From the NCBI RefSeq assembly GCF_965218915.1, contig NZ_OZ244708.1, positions 1,984,001-2,048,000 of the forward strand: DNA of 64,000 nucleotides. Direction: 5' to 3'. This DNA comes from Novosphingopyxis sp965218915. GTDB lineage: Bacteria > Pseudomonadota > Alphaproteobacteria > Sphingomonadales > Sphingomonadaceae. A program made the translations under genes and the position numbers. Below are positions 28,438 to 38,086 of this stretch, piece by piece. The notes under the pieces are model-generated. The model was given only the letters and a program-made list of their open reading frames with translations, ran no database searches and had not been told where the DNA came from. Every line of letters begins with the position of its first letter. The first letter of the stretch is position 1.

Positions 28438-28560
28438 CCCTCTCTCCTTCAGGGGAGAGGGTTAGGGAGGGGGGCGCGGCCCCCTTTCACATCATTATCA
28501 AACAACGGGTCGGCGGAGACTTCCCCTCTCCCCGGCCCTCTCCCCTAAAGGAGACAGGGA
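28438..28560. repeat. Intergenic palindromic repeat
   Basis: TCTCCTTCAGGGGAGAGGG at the left is mirrored by CCCTCTCCCCTAAAGGAGA at the right with a spacer rich in CCCC/GGGG. It fills the gap between pth and ychF and resembles the interiors of the glyS and mutL elements. Confidence 0.7.
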
Positions 28561-28567
28561 GTAAATC

Positions 28568-29668
28568 ATGGGTTTCAAATGCGGTATCGTCGGACTGCCC
28601 AATGTCGGCAAGTCCACGCTGTTCAATGCGCTGACCGAGACGCAAGCGGCGCAGGCGGCGAACTATCCTTTCTGCACGATCGAGCCGAATGTCGGCCAGG
28701 TCGCGGTGCCGGACACGCGGCTGCAGACGATTGCGGGCATCGCGAACAGCGCCAGGATCATCGAGACGCAGCTCGCCTTCGTCGATATCGCCGGGCTGGT
28801 GCGCGGCGCCTCGACCGGCGAAGGGCTCGGCAACCAGTTCCTCGGCAATATCCGGGAAGTGGATGCCATCGTCCACGTGCTACGCTGCTTCGAGAACGAC
28901 GACATCCAGCATGTCGAGAACAGGGTCGATCCGATCGCCGATGCCGAGACGGTGGAGACCGAGCTGATGCTCGCCGATCTGGAAAGCCTGGAAAAACGCG
29001 TGCCCGGCCTACAGAAAAAGGGCCAGTCGGGCGACAAGGAGGCCAAGGCCGCCGCCGCCGTGCTGACCAAGGCGCTCGATCTGCTGCGCGATGGCAAGCC
29101 CGCGCGGCTCACCGAGCCCGCCGATGACGAGGAAAAGCGGCTGTTCGCGCAGGCGCAGCTGCTGACGGCAAAACCCGTCCTCTACGTCTGCAATGTCGAG
29201 GAAGACGCCGCCGCCGAGGGCAACGCGTTCAGCGCGCGGGTGTTCGAAAAGGCAAAGGCCGAGGGCGCCGAGGCGGTGATCGTCTCGGCCGCGATCGAAA
29301 GCGATCTGGTCGGCATGGACATGGCCGAAAAGCTGGAATTCCTCGCCGAGATGGGCCTCACCGAAACCGGCCTCGCGCGCATCATCCGCGCCGGCTACGA
29401 GCTTTTGAACCTGCAGACATTCTTCACCTGCGGTCCCAAGGAAGCGCGCGCCTGGACGGTGCACAAGGGCGCGCGCGCGCCCGAGGCGGCGGGCGAAATC
29501 CACAGCGATTTCCAGCGCGGCTTCATCCGCGCCGAGACCATCGCCTATGCCGATTATGTCGAATATCGAGGCGAAGCCGGCGCGCGCGAACACGGCCGCC
29601 TGCGCCAGGAGGGCAAGGACTATCTGGTGCAGGACGGCGACGTGATGCTGTTCAAGTTCAACGTCTGA
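28568..29668 (+). CDS. ychF: Redox-regulated ATPase YchF
   Basis: A 366-residue Obg-family P-loop NTPase. Walker A is GLPNVGKSTLFN, switch motif DIAGLVRGAS is present and the G4 position reads NVEE instead of NKxD, the YchF feature linked to ATP preference. A C-terminal TGS domain follows. YchF binds ribosomes and modulates oxidative-stress responses in other bacteria. It ends the rplY-pth operon. Confidence 0.95.
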   Translation: MGFKCGIVGLPNVGKSTLFNALTETQAAQAANYPFCTIEPNVGQVAVPDTRLQTIAGIANSARIIETQLAFVDIAGLVRGASTGEGLGNQFLGNIREVDAIVHVLRCFENDDIQHVENRVDPIADAETVETELMLADLESLEKRVPGLQKKGQSGDKEAKAAAAVLTKALDLLRDGKPARLTEPADDEEKRLFAQAQLLTAKPVLYVCNVEEDAAAEGNAFSARVFEKAKAEGAEAVIVSAAIESDLVGMDMAEKLEFLAEMGLTETGLARIIRAGYELLNLQTFFTCGPKEARAWTVHKGARAPEAAGEIHSDFQRGFIRAETIAYADYVEYRGEAGAREHGRLRQEGKDYLVQDGDVMLFKFNV

Positions 29669-29697
29669 AGCGAACCGCGCCGCGGTCCGATTTACGA

Positions 29698-30840
29698 TCA
29701 GGGTTCGATCGCGAGCATCTGCACTTCGGTGCCGATATTGTAGACCGCCGTCGATCTGTCCGCCTGCGGCACGACGCGAAACTTGTTCGCGTAGATCGGA
29801 ATCGCGGCCTTGGTCCAGCTCACCCCGCCATCCACGGTTTGATATCCACCGAGCGACGTGCCGACCCAGCCATGGTCCGCATCGACGAAGCCGATCCCGA
29901 GTTCGATCGCCTTGCCGTCCTCGACGAACGGCATTTCGGTCCAGCTCAGGCCACCGTCGACGGTCTTGATGACCACTTTGTGCGGATTGTCCTGATCGTA
30001 GCTCATCACCGTGCCGTAGCCGATCCGCTCGGTCGGCCAGGACATCTTCCAGATGAGTTCGCCCGGCCGGTCGGCGCGATAGACTTCGCTCCAGTGCGCG
30101 CCGCCGTCCCGCGTCATCAGGATTTGCGCGTTGGCGGTCTTCACGTCGCTGGCGCTGGAAGCGGCGACGAAGCCGGTCTGCGCGTCGAAAAAATGCACGT
30201 CCAGGATCATGCTCGTCCAGGGGCCCATGTCGATCACCGACCAGCTCCGGCCGCCATCGAGCGAACGGATCATCCCCGCCGGCCCGCCGACGCGGCCCGC
30301 CGCGCTGATGATCGTGCGCGGCTCCAGCCTGCCCTGATAGATCGACTGCGTTTTCAGCACGTCGATCGCGCATATGCCGGCGACATGCGCGCCGCCGAGA
30401 TCGACCGGCGTCCAGCTCTTGCCGCCATCGTCCGTACGGTAGAGCGGCACATCGTCCGTTACGCCGGGATAATAGCCGGGGCCGATATTGCCGATGAAGC
30501 CGGTGTTCGCATCGACGAAGCCGAGCGCACGGATGAAGGTGCCGGGATGGGAGCTTATCTTCGCCCAGCTTTCGCCGCCGTCGCCGGTGGCAAACAGATC
30601 GCCTTGCCCGGTACCATACCAGCCGTGCCTCGGATCGGCGAAGCTGATATCATCGCGCTTTCCGCGAAACGCCTCGGTCGGCAAGGTCCGCCATGCGGCG
30701 GCGGCGATGGCGGCATCGGAGAATTCGGGCGCGGCGGGCGCGTCCGCCGTACCCTTCGCCGCCATATCGCCTGTAGCAGCGCATCCGCCGCAAAAGATGG
30801 CGATCGCCAGAAGCGAAATTCGAACGGCTCGATAGGGCAT
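29698..30840 (-). CDS. Lipoprotein with BNR/YCF48-like beta-propeller repeats
   Basis: About 380 residues. A lipobox (AIFCGGCAA, Cys near residue 20) precedes repeated units of the type DGGxSWxxxD (DGGESWAKI, DGGKSWTPV, DGGRSWSVI, DGGAHWSEV, DGGLSWTEM, DGGVSWTKA), a six- or seven-bladed propeller of the sialidase/photosystem-stability type. It is probably anchored at the outer membrane or periplasm. Function is unknown. I start at ATG ending 30840 (MPYRAV). Confidence 0.82.
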   Translation of the reverse strand: MPYRAVRISLLAIAIFCGGCAATGDMAAKGTADAPAAPEFSDAAIAAAAWRTLPTEAFRGKRDDISFADPRHGWYGTGQGDLFATGDGGESWAKISSHPGTFIRALGFVDANTGFIGNIGPGYYPGVTDDVPLYRTDDGGKSWTPVDLGGAHVAGICAIDVLKTQSIYQGRLEPRTIISAAGRVGGPAGMIRSLDGGRSWSVIDMGPWTSMILDVHFFDAQTGFVAASSASDVKTANAQILMTRDGGAHWSEVYRADRPGELIWKMSWPTERIGYGTVMSYDQDNPHKVVIKTVDGGLSWTEMPFVEDGKAIELGIGFVDADHGWVGTSLGGYQTVDGGVSWTKAAIPIYANKFRVVPQADRSTAVYNIGTEVQMLAIEP

Positions 30841-30962
30841 TCTCGTCTCCCGTTTCCTCAACTTGGCCTTAAGCTAGCACAGCGTATGATATGGGCAAAC
30901 CGGCAAGGATCGCTATTTTTCATGCAAGCGACTTTCGTCCGTCACCAAGCGCTGGCATAAGA

Positions 30963-32246
30963 ATGGTCATGCTCGCCGATCTCCGTTTTGCCGCCCCCCG
31001 CCTCGCAGCCCCCCGCCTCGCAGCCATAGTCCTGCTGTGTTTGGCCCAGGCCGCACTCGCTCAGGGAGCGGAGACCTTGGGAGCGCAAGCCCAAGGGACG
31101 GAAACCGAGCAACCACAGACGCCGGTGATCCTGATCTCAATCGATGGCTATCGCGCGGATTATTCGGATCGCGGGATCAGCCCGAATATCGCCGCGATCG
31201 CGGCCGAAGGCGCCAGCGCTCCGATGCGGCCGAGCTTTCCAACCAAGACCTTTCCCAACCACTACACGCTCGTGACCGGCCTTCGGCCCGATCGTAACGG
31301 CATTGTCGGCAATACGATGATCGATCCGCGCCGGCCGAACGCGATGTTCAGCCTGGGCGATCCCCACCAGTCGCTCGATCCTTTCTGGTGGGACGAGGCC
31401 GAGCCAATCTGGGTCACCGCCGAAAAACAGGGTGTGCGCACCGCCACCATGTTCTGGCCGGGCAGCGAGGTTGCGATCCACGAAATGCGGCCCCAGGATT
31501 GGCAGCGCTTCGACCAGAACGTGACCGGGCGTCAGCGGGTCAACGCGGTGCTGGACTGGATGCGCCGCCCCGCCGACATTCGTCCACGCTTCGTGACGCT
31601 CTATTTCGATACCGTGGACACCGCGGGCCACCGCTTCGGTCCCGACAGCGAAGAGGTCAACGCCGCGATCAGGGATGTCGACGGCGAGATCGGCTATCTG
31701 CGCGAAGGGCTACGCGTTATTGGCGTGAAGGCGGACCTTGTCCTCGTTGCCGACCATGGCATGCGCGCGACCGACGATGCTCGCGTGATCCAACTCGCCG
31801 ATATACTCGACCTCAAAAGCTTCATCCTGGTTGAGGGCGGGCCTTATGCCGCGATCGAGCCCGCCGCGGGCACCGACGACATCGTCTATGACGCGCTGCT
31901 GAAACGACACGATCATATGGATTGCGCGCGCAAGGAAAAGCTTTCTGAGCGGCTGCATTATGGCAGAAACCCGCGCGTCGCCGCGATCATCTGCATCGCC
32001 GATCCGGGCTGGACCATATTGGCGGGCGATCCGCCCTATCCCGTCAAGGGCGGCGCGCATGGTTATGACAATGAAGACCCGCAAATGCTGGCGCTGTTCG
32101 CGGCGAGCGGGCCGGACATCAACGGCAAGGCGCCGGGCACGTTCGACAATGTCGATATCTATCCGCTGCTGGCCCGGCTGATCGGCATCACGCCGCTCGC
32201 CAATGACGGTCGCGACGCGCTGGCCAAGGCGATCGTGCGCAAATGA
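30963..32246 (+). CDS. Ectonucleotide pyrophosphatase/phosphodiesterase family protein
   Basis: About 427 residues with a signal peptide (ending ALAQGA). It is an alkaline-phosphatase-superfamily enzyme. ILISIDGYRADY supplies a metal Asp, the Thr nucleophile is in SFPTKTFPNHY, and DTVDTAGHRFGP, ADHGM and GGAHGYDN supply further metal ligands. It probably hydrolyses nucleotide or phosphodiester substrates in the periplasm. The start (30963 or 30969) is uncertain. Confidence 0.85.
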   Translation: MVMLADLRFAAPRLAAPRLAAIVLLCLAQAALAQGAETLGAQAQGTETEQPQTPVILISIDGYRADYSDRGISPNIAAIAAEGASAPMRPSFPTKTFPNHYTLVTGLRPDRNGIVGNTMIDPRRPNAMFSLGDPHQSLDPFWWDEAEPIWVTAEKQGVRTATMFWPGSEVAIHEMRPQDWQRFDQNVTGRQRVNAVLDWMRRPADIRPRFVTLYFDTVDTAGHRFGPDSEEVNAAIRDVDGEIGYLREGLRVIGVKADLVLVADHGMRATDDARVIQLADILDLKSFILVEGGPYAAIEPAAGTDDIVYDALLKRHDHMDCARKEKLSERLHYGRNPRVAAIICIADPGWTILAGDPPYPVKGGAHGYDNEDPQMLALFAASGPDINGKAPGTFDNVDIYPLLARLIGITPLANDGRDALAKAIVRK

Positions 32247-32286
32247 TGCTTGCATCCGGCCGCGGTTCTTCGGAAGGATCGCGCCC

Positions 32287-32745
32287 ATGCAATATTATGA
32301 GGACCTGATCGTCGGCGCCAAACGCAGCTTCGGCCGCTATGAAGTGACCCGCGAGGAGGTGATGCGCTTTGCCGAAGCCTATGATCCGCAACCCTTCCAT
32401 CTCGACGACGAGGCGGCGGCGGGGACTTATTTCGGGCGGCTGTCGGCGAGCGGATGGCATAGCTGCGCGATGACGATGCGCATGATGGTCGACAGCTGGA
32501 AAAACGAGGCGCAGGCTTCGCTCGGATCGCCGGGAATCGACGAACTGCGCTGGCTGCGCCCGGTTTACCCTGGAGATATATTGCGGGTGGAAAGCGAACT
32601 GATCGAGAAGCGCCGCTCCGCCTCCCGGCCCGACATGGGCATTACCAAAAGCCGCCAGACGACGTTCAATCAAAAGGACGAGCCGGTGATGACCATGCTC
32701 AGCAACGGCCTGATCAAGGTGCGCGATCCTGACAGCGCGCAATAA
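32287..32745 (+). CDS. MaoC-family dehydratase
   Basis: A 152-residue hot-dog-fold (R)-specific enoyl-CoA hydratase-like protein. The motif FAEAYDPQPFHLDDEAA holds the catalytic Asp/His pair of the MaoC family, followed by GRLSASGWHSCAM. It probably acts on an enoyl-CoA; the pathway is unknown. It follows the phosphodiesterase gene by 40 bp, with GGAAGG upstream. Confidence 0.87.
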   Translation: MQYYEDLIVGAKRSFGRYEVTREEVMRFAEAYDPQPFHLDDEAAAGTYFGRLSASGWHSCAMTMRMMVDSWKNEAQASLGSPGIDELRWLRPVYPGDILRVESELIEKRRSASRPDMGITKSRQTTFNQKDEPVMTMLSNGLIKVRDPDSAQ

Positions 32746-32751
32746 CCGCCC

Positions 32752-33360
32752 TCACCCGCCGCAGCTGTAGACCCCTTGCGGATATTCCTGCTCGGCGCCT
32801 TCGGTGATGACCGTCATCGTCGCGGGCCAGCTCTGCGCGGCCATCTTCGCCCCTGCGGCCGCGCTGCCGGGCGTGGGCGTTCCCGCCGGCATGACCGGAG
32901 CGGGAACGGCGACATTGTCCTCGCGTACCACGGTAATGGTGAGACCCTGACGATTCTGAAAGGCGGGGCCTTCAGTGAGATAATTATAGCCGCCGTCGCG
33001 CATCGCATCGAGCGATTGCACGCCGCCGGGCAACCGCACCACCGCCCTGGGACGCGAGTTGACACCGAGCGGGGCGGCCGCGACGAGCAGGATCTGGTTC
33101 GCGGCGGAAGTAAAGTCGCAGCCGCGACCCGGCTCGATCGAGGCGCCGAAATCGCCCTTCGTCACCGCCCCCAGATTGAGCGATGCGGCTGCGCTTTGCG
33201 GTAATCGGGCATTTGTCGCAGCCGGCGCCGCGGGCGCGCCCGAATTGACCTGGTCCAGCTCGGCCACGCTGTGATCGGGCTGGAACTCGTCGACCGGGAC
33301 CGTATCGGCGCAGGCCGCGAGCAACAACGGAGCGGCGGCAATGGCGTAAAGATATTTCAT
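32752..33360 (-). CDS. Putative lipoprotein, paralogue of the next gene
   Basis: About 202 residues with a lipobox (LLLAACAD). The mature part shows CDFTSAANQILLVAAAP, DGGYNYLTEGPAF and a terminal YSCGG. The same pattern (CNFTSSDGRNLFAASAP, GGYALLREGASF, WSCGA) is in the gene at 33440-33964, so the two are diverged tandem duplicates. Family unknown. The two conserved cysteines probably pair. Confidence 0.7.
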   Translation of the reverse strand: MKYLYAIAAAPLLLAACADTVPVDEFQPDHSVAELDQVNSGAPAAPAATNARLPQSAAASLNLGAVTKGDFGASIEPGRGCDFTSAANQILLVAAAPLGVNSRPRAVVRLPGGVQSLDAMRDGGYNYLTEGPAFQNRQGLTITVVREDNVAVPAPVMPAGTPTPGSAAAGAKMAAQSWPATMTVITEGAEQEYPQGVYSCGG

Positions 33361-33439
33361 AGTGCAGGAGATAGCCGTCCGGCCCATGTTTTTAAAGCGC
33401 CGATGGTTCGAGGCGTGCCCTGAGGGGGCAGGACCTAGT

Positions 33440-33964
33440 TCACGCGCCGCAGCTCCACCGGCCGCCATCATAGCTCACATCGCGTCCGTCCTCGATCGCC
33501 ACATGCAGCGATGCTGGCCAAACGGTGGACTCCACCCCTTCGCGCCTTCCCTCGCCGCTTGCACGCTGGATCGAAGCGCTGATTCCGCCGCTGTGAAACG
33601 ACGCACCCTCGCGCAGCAGTGCATAGCCGCCGACCCGGTCGGTCCTCAGCGTGCGGAAATCGCCATTCACTTTCACCAGCCCCTTGCCCTTGGCCGCGCT
33701 GTCGTCGGGCGCGCTGGCGGCGAACAGATTGCGCCCGTCGGAGCTGGTGAAATTGCAGCTCAGCCCCGCATCGAGACGGTTTTCATAGTCCGCATACACC
33801 AGCGGTTCCAGCACAACCGGCCGTTCTTTCGCGGTCGGCGGCGCATCGGCGGGCGCGTAATGATTGGCCTTGTCCGCGTCGGTCGCGTCATCGCCGCCCG
33901 AACAGGCGCCGAGCGCGAGTGAGAACGCCGCCAAAAATACGATTTTCGAATGGCTTGTCACCAT
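33440..33964 (-). CDS. Putative lipoprotein, paralogue of the previous gene
   Basis: A 174-residue protein with a lipobox (LALGACSGG). It shares the Cys-Phe-Thr-Ser start, the GGYxLxEGxxF middle and the terminal SCG with its neighbour at 32752-33360. Function is unknown. Both genes are on the minus strand downstream of mutL's divergent region. Confidence 0.7.
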   Translation of the reverse strand: MVTSHSKIVFLAAFSLALGACSGGDDATDADKANHYAPADAPPTAKERPVVLEPLVYADYENRLDAGLSCNFTSSDGRNLFAASAPDDSAAKGKGLVKVNGDFRTLRTDRVGGYALLREGASFHSGGISASIQRASGEGRREGVESTVWPASLHVAIEDGRDVSYDGGRWSCGA

Positions 33965-34049
33965 TACTTCCTTCCGTTTCTATCTTTTCTGCTATCGATA
34001 TCGGGAGCCAATAGACTGGAATTGTGACAATATAGAACCCGATCGCCGC

Positions 34050-35954
34050 TCATTTTCGGCCGAACAGCTTCTCGATGTCGTTGTGGCCGAGCTTTACCCA
34101 GGTCGGACGACCGTGATTGCATTGGCCCGAGCGGGGCGTGGCCTCCATGTCGCGCAGCAGGCGGTTCATTTCGGCGACGCCCAGCACGCGGCCCGCGCGC
34201 ACCGAGCCGTGGCAGGCGATGGTCGCGGCGACATGATCGATGCGCTCTTTCAGGCTCAGCGCCTCGTCATAGGCGGCCAGTTCGTCTGCCAGATCCTCGA
34301 TCAGCCCGCGCACATCGCCGTCGCCCAGCATGGCGGGAACGGCGCGCACCAGCATCGCGCCGGGGCCGAACCGCTCGAGCTCGAGCCCAAAGGCGCTGAG
34401 TTCCTCGGCGCGCGCCTTGAGCCGGTCGCAGCCGGTTTCCTCGATCTCGATCACTTCGGGCATCAGCAGCCGCTGCGCCGGAACGTCGCCTTCGCCCGCC
34501 ATCGCGCGCATTCGTTCGAGCACCAGTCTTTCATGCGCAGCGTGCTGGTCGACGATGACCAGCCCGTCCTCGGCCTCGGCAACGATATAGGTCTTGGCCA
34601 CCTGCCCCCGCGCGACGCCGAGCGGATGGCTGGCGGCGGCGGGCACTGCCTCGGTCGCGACTTCAGCGCGGCCCATCGGCGCGGCGAAGGGGGTGCGCGG
34701 TTCGTGGAAGGCGCTGGAACTCCCCTCCCGCTCGCGGGAGGGGTCGGGGGTGGGCGCGAGCGAAGCGAGCTCCGACATCGCGGTCGCCGAACCCAGCATT
34801 GAGCCGGGTCCGCCGAAGCCCACCCCTAACCCCTCCCGCAGGCGGGAGGGGGAAAAGAAGGTTGCGTCCGGAGCCTCGCGCACCGGCTCCTGTCGCCACA
34901 GCGCCTCCGCCCCCGCCGCCGCATGGCTGATGCTGCGGAACCCCGCCGCCTCCAGCGCGCGCCTCAGCCCGGACACGATCAGCCCGCGGATCATTTGCGG
35001 ATCGCGAAAGCGCACCTCGGTCTTGGCCGGATGGACATTCACGTCGACCGCGTCCGGCGGCACGTCGAGAAACAGCGCCAGCACGGCATGACGATCGCGC
35101 GCCAGCATGTCGGCATAGGCCCCGCGCACCGCGCCGGTGAGGAGCCGATCCTTCACCGGACGACCGTTGACGAATAGATATTGATGATCGCCCACGCCGC
35201 GATTGAAGGTCGGCAGGCTGGCGACCCCGCCCAGCACCACGCCGTCGCGCTCCAGATCGACGGCCACGCTGTTTTCCGCCAGCCCTGGCGTGGTCAGCGC
35301 GGCGACGCGTTCCGGCCCGCTCATGCCCGGCTGCACGGCGAGCGTGCGCCGCCCGTCATGATCGAGCGTGAAGCCGATCTCGGGCCGCGCCATCGCGAGC
35401 CGCTTCACGATGTCGAGCGCGGCGGCATATTCGGAGCGCGGAGTGCGCAGGAATTTGCGCCGCGCGGGCACCTTGGCAAACAGTTCCTCCACCCGCACCC
35501 GCGTGCCCAGCGGAATCGCGGCCGGCCCCTCGCCTGCCGGCCTGCCATGATCGACGATCCTGCTCCAGCCGTCGTCGCCCTTGCCTTCGCTGGCGGACGG
35601 GCGGCTCTCTATTGTCAGCCGCGCGACCGAAGCGATCGACGGCAACGCCTCGCCGCGAAAGCCGAGCGTTTCGACGAGTTCCAGTGCGTCGGTGTCGCCG
35701 AGCAGGCTTTCGGGCAGCTTCGACGTGGCGTGCCGTTCGAGCGCCAGTTCCATCTCGGCGCGGTTCATGCCGCAGCCATCGTCGGCCACCTCGATCAGGC
35801 CAAGACCCCCGCTGCCCAGCCGGATCGCGATGTTCGTCGCGCCCGCGTCGATGGCGTTCTCGACGAGCTCCTTGAGCGCGCTGGCGGGTCGCTCAACCAC
35901 CTCGCCGGCGGCGATGCGGTTGACGAGGGATTCGGGAAGCCTTCTTATTGACAT
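34050..35954 (-). CDS. mutL: DNA mismatch repair protein MutL with in-frame repeat insertion
   Basis: A 634-residue MutL. The GHKL ATPase motifs are ELVENAIDAGA, DDGCGM and TLGFRGEAL. The C-terminal endonuclease motif DQHAAHERLVLE and the late GQCNHGRPTW are present, so this is the nicking type. A palindromic element at 34719-34855 is translated within the linker between the two domains (about residues 367-412). The start is ATG ending at 35954 (MSIRRLPES). It is divergent from mreB. Confidence 0.94.
   Translation of the reverse strand: MSIRRLPESLVNRIAAGEVVERPASALKELVENAIDAGATNIAIRLGSGGLGLIEVADDGCGMNRAEMELALERHATSKLPESLLGDTDALELVETLGFRGEALPSIASVARLTIESRPSASEGKGDDGWSRIVDHGRPAGEGPAAIPLGTRVRVEELFAKVPARRKFLRTPRSEYAAALDIVKRLAMARPEIGFTLDHDGRRTLAVQPGMSGPERVAALTTPGLAENSVAVDLERDGVVLGGVASLPTFNRGVGDHQYLFVNGRPVKDRLLTGAVRGAYADMLARDRHAVLALFLDVPPDAVDVNVHPAKTEVRFRDPQMIRGLIVSGLRRALEAAGFRSISHAAAGAEALWRQEPVREAPDATFFSPSRLREGLGVGFGGPGSMLGSATAMSELASLAPTPDPSREREGSSSAFHEPRTPFAAPMGRAEVATEAVPAAASHPLGVARGQVAKTYIVAEAEDGLVIVDQHAAHERLVLERMRAMAGEGDVPAQRLLMPEVIEIEETGCDRLKARAEELSAFGLELERFGPGAMLVRAVPAMLGDGDVRGLIEDLADELAAYDEALSLKERIDHVAATIACHGSVRAGRVLGVAEMNRLLRDMEATPRSGQCNHGRPTWVKLGHNDIEKLFGRK
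34719..34855. repeat. Intragenic palindromic element in mutL
   Basis: CTCCCGCTCGCGGGAG and CTCCCGCAGGCGGGAG hairpins bracket arms GGGTGGGC/GCCCACCC; GCGAGCGAAGCGAGC lies inside. It is translated in frame in the flexible linker of MutL and shares its ends with the glyS copy at 19197-19305. Confidence 0.8.
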
Positions 35955-36093
35955 GGGGGGCGATCTATACGAAGCGCACGCAGCAGGCGACTCCCTATAG
36001 CGCGACTTCATGCTACGCTGCCCACAACGGCGGCGAAATCCTGTTATAGGGACCGTCAACAGGGACCCGCCCATCCAAGGCACAGGACAAGAC

Positions 36094-37134
36094 ATGTTTT
36101 TCAGCCGGCTCTTCAAATTCAACTCGCACGACATGGCGATCGACCTCGGCACCGCCAATACGGTGGTCTATGTCCGCGGTCAGGGCATCGTCTTGAACGA
36201 GCCGTCGGTGGTCGCGATCGAGACGGTTCAAGGCATCAAGAAAGTTCGCGCCGTCGGCGACGACGCCAAGATGATGATGGGCAAGACCCCCGATTCGATC
36301 GAGGCGATCCGCCCGCTTCGCGACGGCGTGATCGCGGACATCGACGTCGCCGAACAGATGATCAAGCATTTCATCACCAAGGTCCACGGCAAGCGCCGCA
36401 TGTTCAGCTATCCCGAGATCGTGATCTGCGTCCCCTCGGGCTCGACTTCGGTCGAGCGCCGCGCGATCCGCGACGCGGCGAGCAATGCGGGGGCAAGCGA
36501 GGTATTCCTGATCGAGGAACCGATGGCCGCGGCGATCGGCGCCGACATGCCGGTGACCGAGCCGATCGGCTCGATGGTCGTCGATATCGGCGGCGGCACC
36601 ACCGAAGTCGCCGTGCTGTCGCTGCGCGGCCTGGCCTACACCACTTCGGTGCGCACCGGCGGCGACAAGATGGACGAGGCGATCGTCTCCTATGTCCGTC
36701 GCCACCACAACCTGTTGATCGGCGAGGCCACGGCCGAGCGGATCAAGAAGGAATATGGCATCGCCCGCGCGCCCGCCGACGGCATCGGCCAGACCATCCA
36801 CATCAAGGGGCGTGATCTGGTCAACGGCGTGCCCAAGGAAATCGCCATCAATCAGGGCCAGATCGCCGAGGCGCTGGCCGAACCGATCGGCACGATCGTG
36901 GAGGGCGTGCGCATCGCGCTGGAAAACACCGCGCCGGAACTGGCCGCCGACATCGTCGATCAGGGCATCGTGCTCACCGGTGGCGGCGCGCTGATGGCGG
37001 GTCTCGACGAGCAGCTGCGCGACGAAACCGGTCTTCCCGTTACCGTCGCCGAGGATCCGCTCACCTGCGTCGCCATCGGCACCGGGCGCGCGATGGAGGA
37101 TCCGATCTTCCGGGGGGTTCTGACCACCGCCTGA
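36094..37134 (+). CDS. mreB: Rod shape-determining protein MreB
   Basis: A 346-residue bacterial actin that positions the elongasome. Phosphate-1 MAIDLGTANT, connect and phosphate-2 MVVDIGGGTTE and the adenosine motif LTGGGALMAGLDE are present. I start at ATG 36094 (MFFSRLF). A TATAGG box at 36045-36050 may be its -10. It begins the mreBCD-mrdA-rodA operon. Confidence 0.96.
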   Translation: MFFSRLFKFNSHDMAIDLGTANTVVYVRGQGIVLNEPSVVAIETVQGIKKVRAVGDDAKMMMGKTPDSIEAIRPLRDGVIADIDVAEQMIKHFITKVHGKRRMFSYPEIVICVPSGSTSVERRAIRDAASNAGASEVFLIEEPMAAAIGADMPVTEPIGSMVVDIGGGTTEVAVLSLRGLAYTTSVRTGGDKMDEAIVSYVRRHHNLLIGEATAERIKKEYGIARAPADGIGQTIHIKGRDLVNGVPKEIAINQGQIAEALAEPIGTIVEGVRIALENTAPELAADIVDQGIVLTGGGALMAGLDEQLRDETGLPVTVAEDPLTCVAIGTGRAMEDPIFRGVLTTA

Positions 37135-37168
37135 GCCAGGTCCGCGTAACGTACAGGGGAGTAGTATC

Positions 37169-38077
37169 ATGGCCCCGCCGCTAGGCCGGCGTCCGGGTTT
37201 TTCCCGCAAGGCGCAATATGGCATTTTTGCCGGATATGTCCTGGCCGTCGTCGGCGCGCTGGGCGGGTTGTTGCTGCTCGCCATTTCACTGATCGACCCG
37301 GCCGGTTTTTCCGCGCTGAAGTCGATCGGGCGCGAAGCCACCGCACCGGTCGCCGAGGGCGTCGACGGCGGACGCCGCGCGGTCGGCGGCGTAGGCGGCG
37401 CGATCGCCGCCTATGTCAATGCCGGACGTAAGAATGACGAGCTTCAGCGCCAGGTCGACGCCTATCGCGCCGAGCTGATCAAGGCGCGCTCGCAGGAGCG
37501 CGAAATCGAGCGGCTGCGCGCAATGCTGGGCCTGACGCAGGCGAACGCCGAAGAGGTCGCGGTCGGCCGGGTGATCAGCTCCAGCGCCTCGTCCACCCGG
37601 CGCCTCGCCACGCTCTCGATCGGCTCGCGCCGCGGTATCGGCCCGGGCCAGCCGGTGCGCAGTCCCAAGGGGCTGGTCGGCCGCATCCTCGATGTCGGAC
37701 CGGGCACGGCGACGATCCTGTTGATCACCGATCCGGAAAATGTCGTGCCGGTGCGCCGCGCGAGCGACGGCCTGCCCGCCTTTTCGACCGGCCTTGCCGA
37801 CGGCAATGTCGAAATCCGCGCAATCAATGCCGGGCAGAATCCGTTTCGCGCGGGCGACGTGCTGGTGACCAGCGGCAATGGCGGGCTTTACGCGCCCGAC
37901 ATTCCGGTGGCGCAGGTGCTGCGCCTGACACCCGACGGCGCGATTGCCCGCCCCTTCGCGCAGCCCGCCGATACCAGCTACGCCATGGTCCAGCGCGTGT
38001 TCGTGCCGGCCGAGACGCCCACGGCGGCGGCCCAAGCTCCGGGCGATCTGCCTCAGATCGACTCGCCGGGGCCCTGA
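37169..38077 (+). CDS. mreC: Rod shape-determining protein MreC
   Basis: A 302-residue bitopic protein: one N-terminal transmembrane helix (about residues 24-45), a coiled-coil (about 70-112), then the beta-domain with SIGSRRGIGPGQPV and GNGGLYAPDIPV. It links MreB to the periplasmic penicillin-binding protein. It follows mreB by 34 bp. Confidence 0.93.
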   Translation: MAPPLGRRPGFSRKAQYGIFAGYVLAVVGALGGLLLLAISLIDPAGFSALKSIGREATAPVAEGVDGGRRAVGGVGGAIAAYVNAGRKNDELQRQVDAYRAELIKARSQEREIERLRAMLGLTQANAEEVAVGRVISSSASSTRRLATLSIGSRRGIGPGQPVRSPKGLVGRILDVGPGTATILLITDPENVVPVRRASDGLPAFSTGLADGNVEIRAINAGQNPFRAGDVLVTSGNGGLYAPDIPVAQVLRLTPDGAIARPFAQPADTSYAMVQRVFVPAETPTAAAQAPGDLPQIDSPGP

Positions 38078-38086
38078 GGTGAGCGC

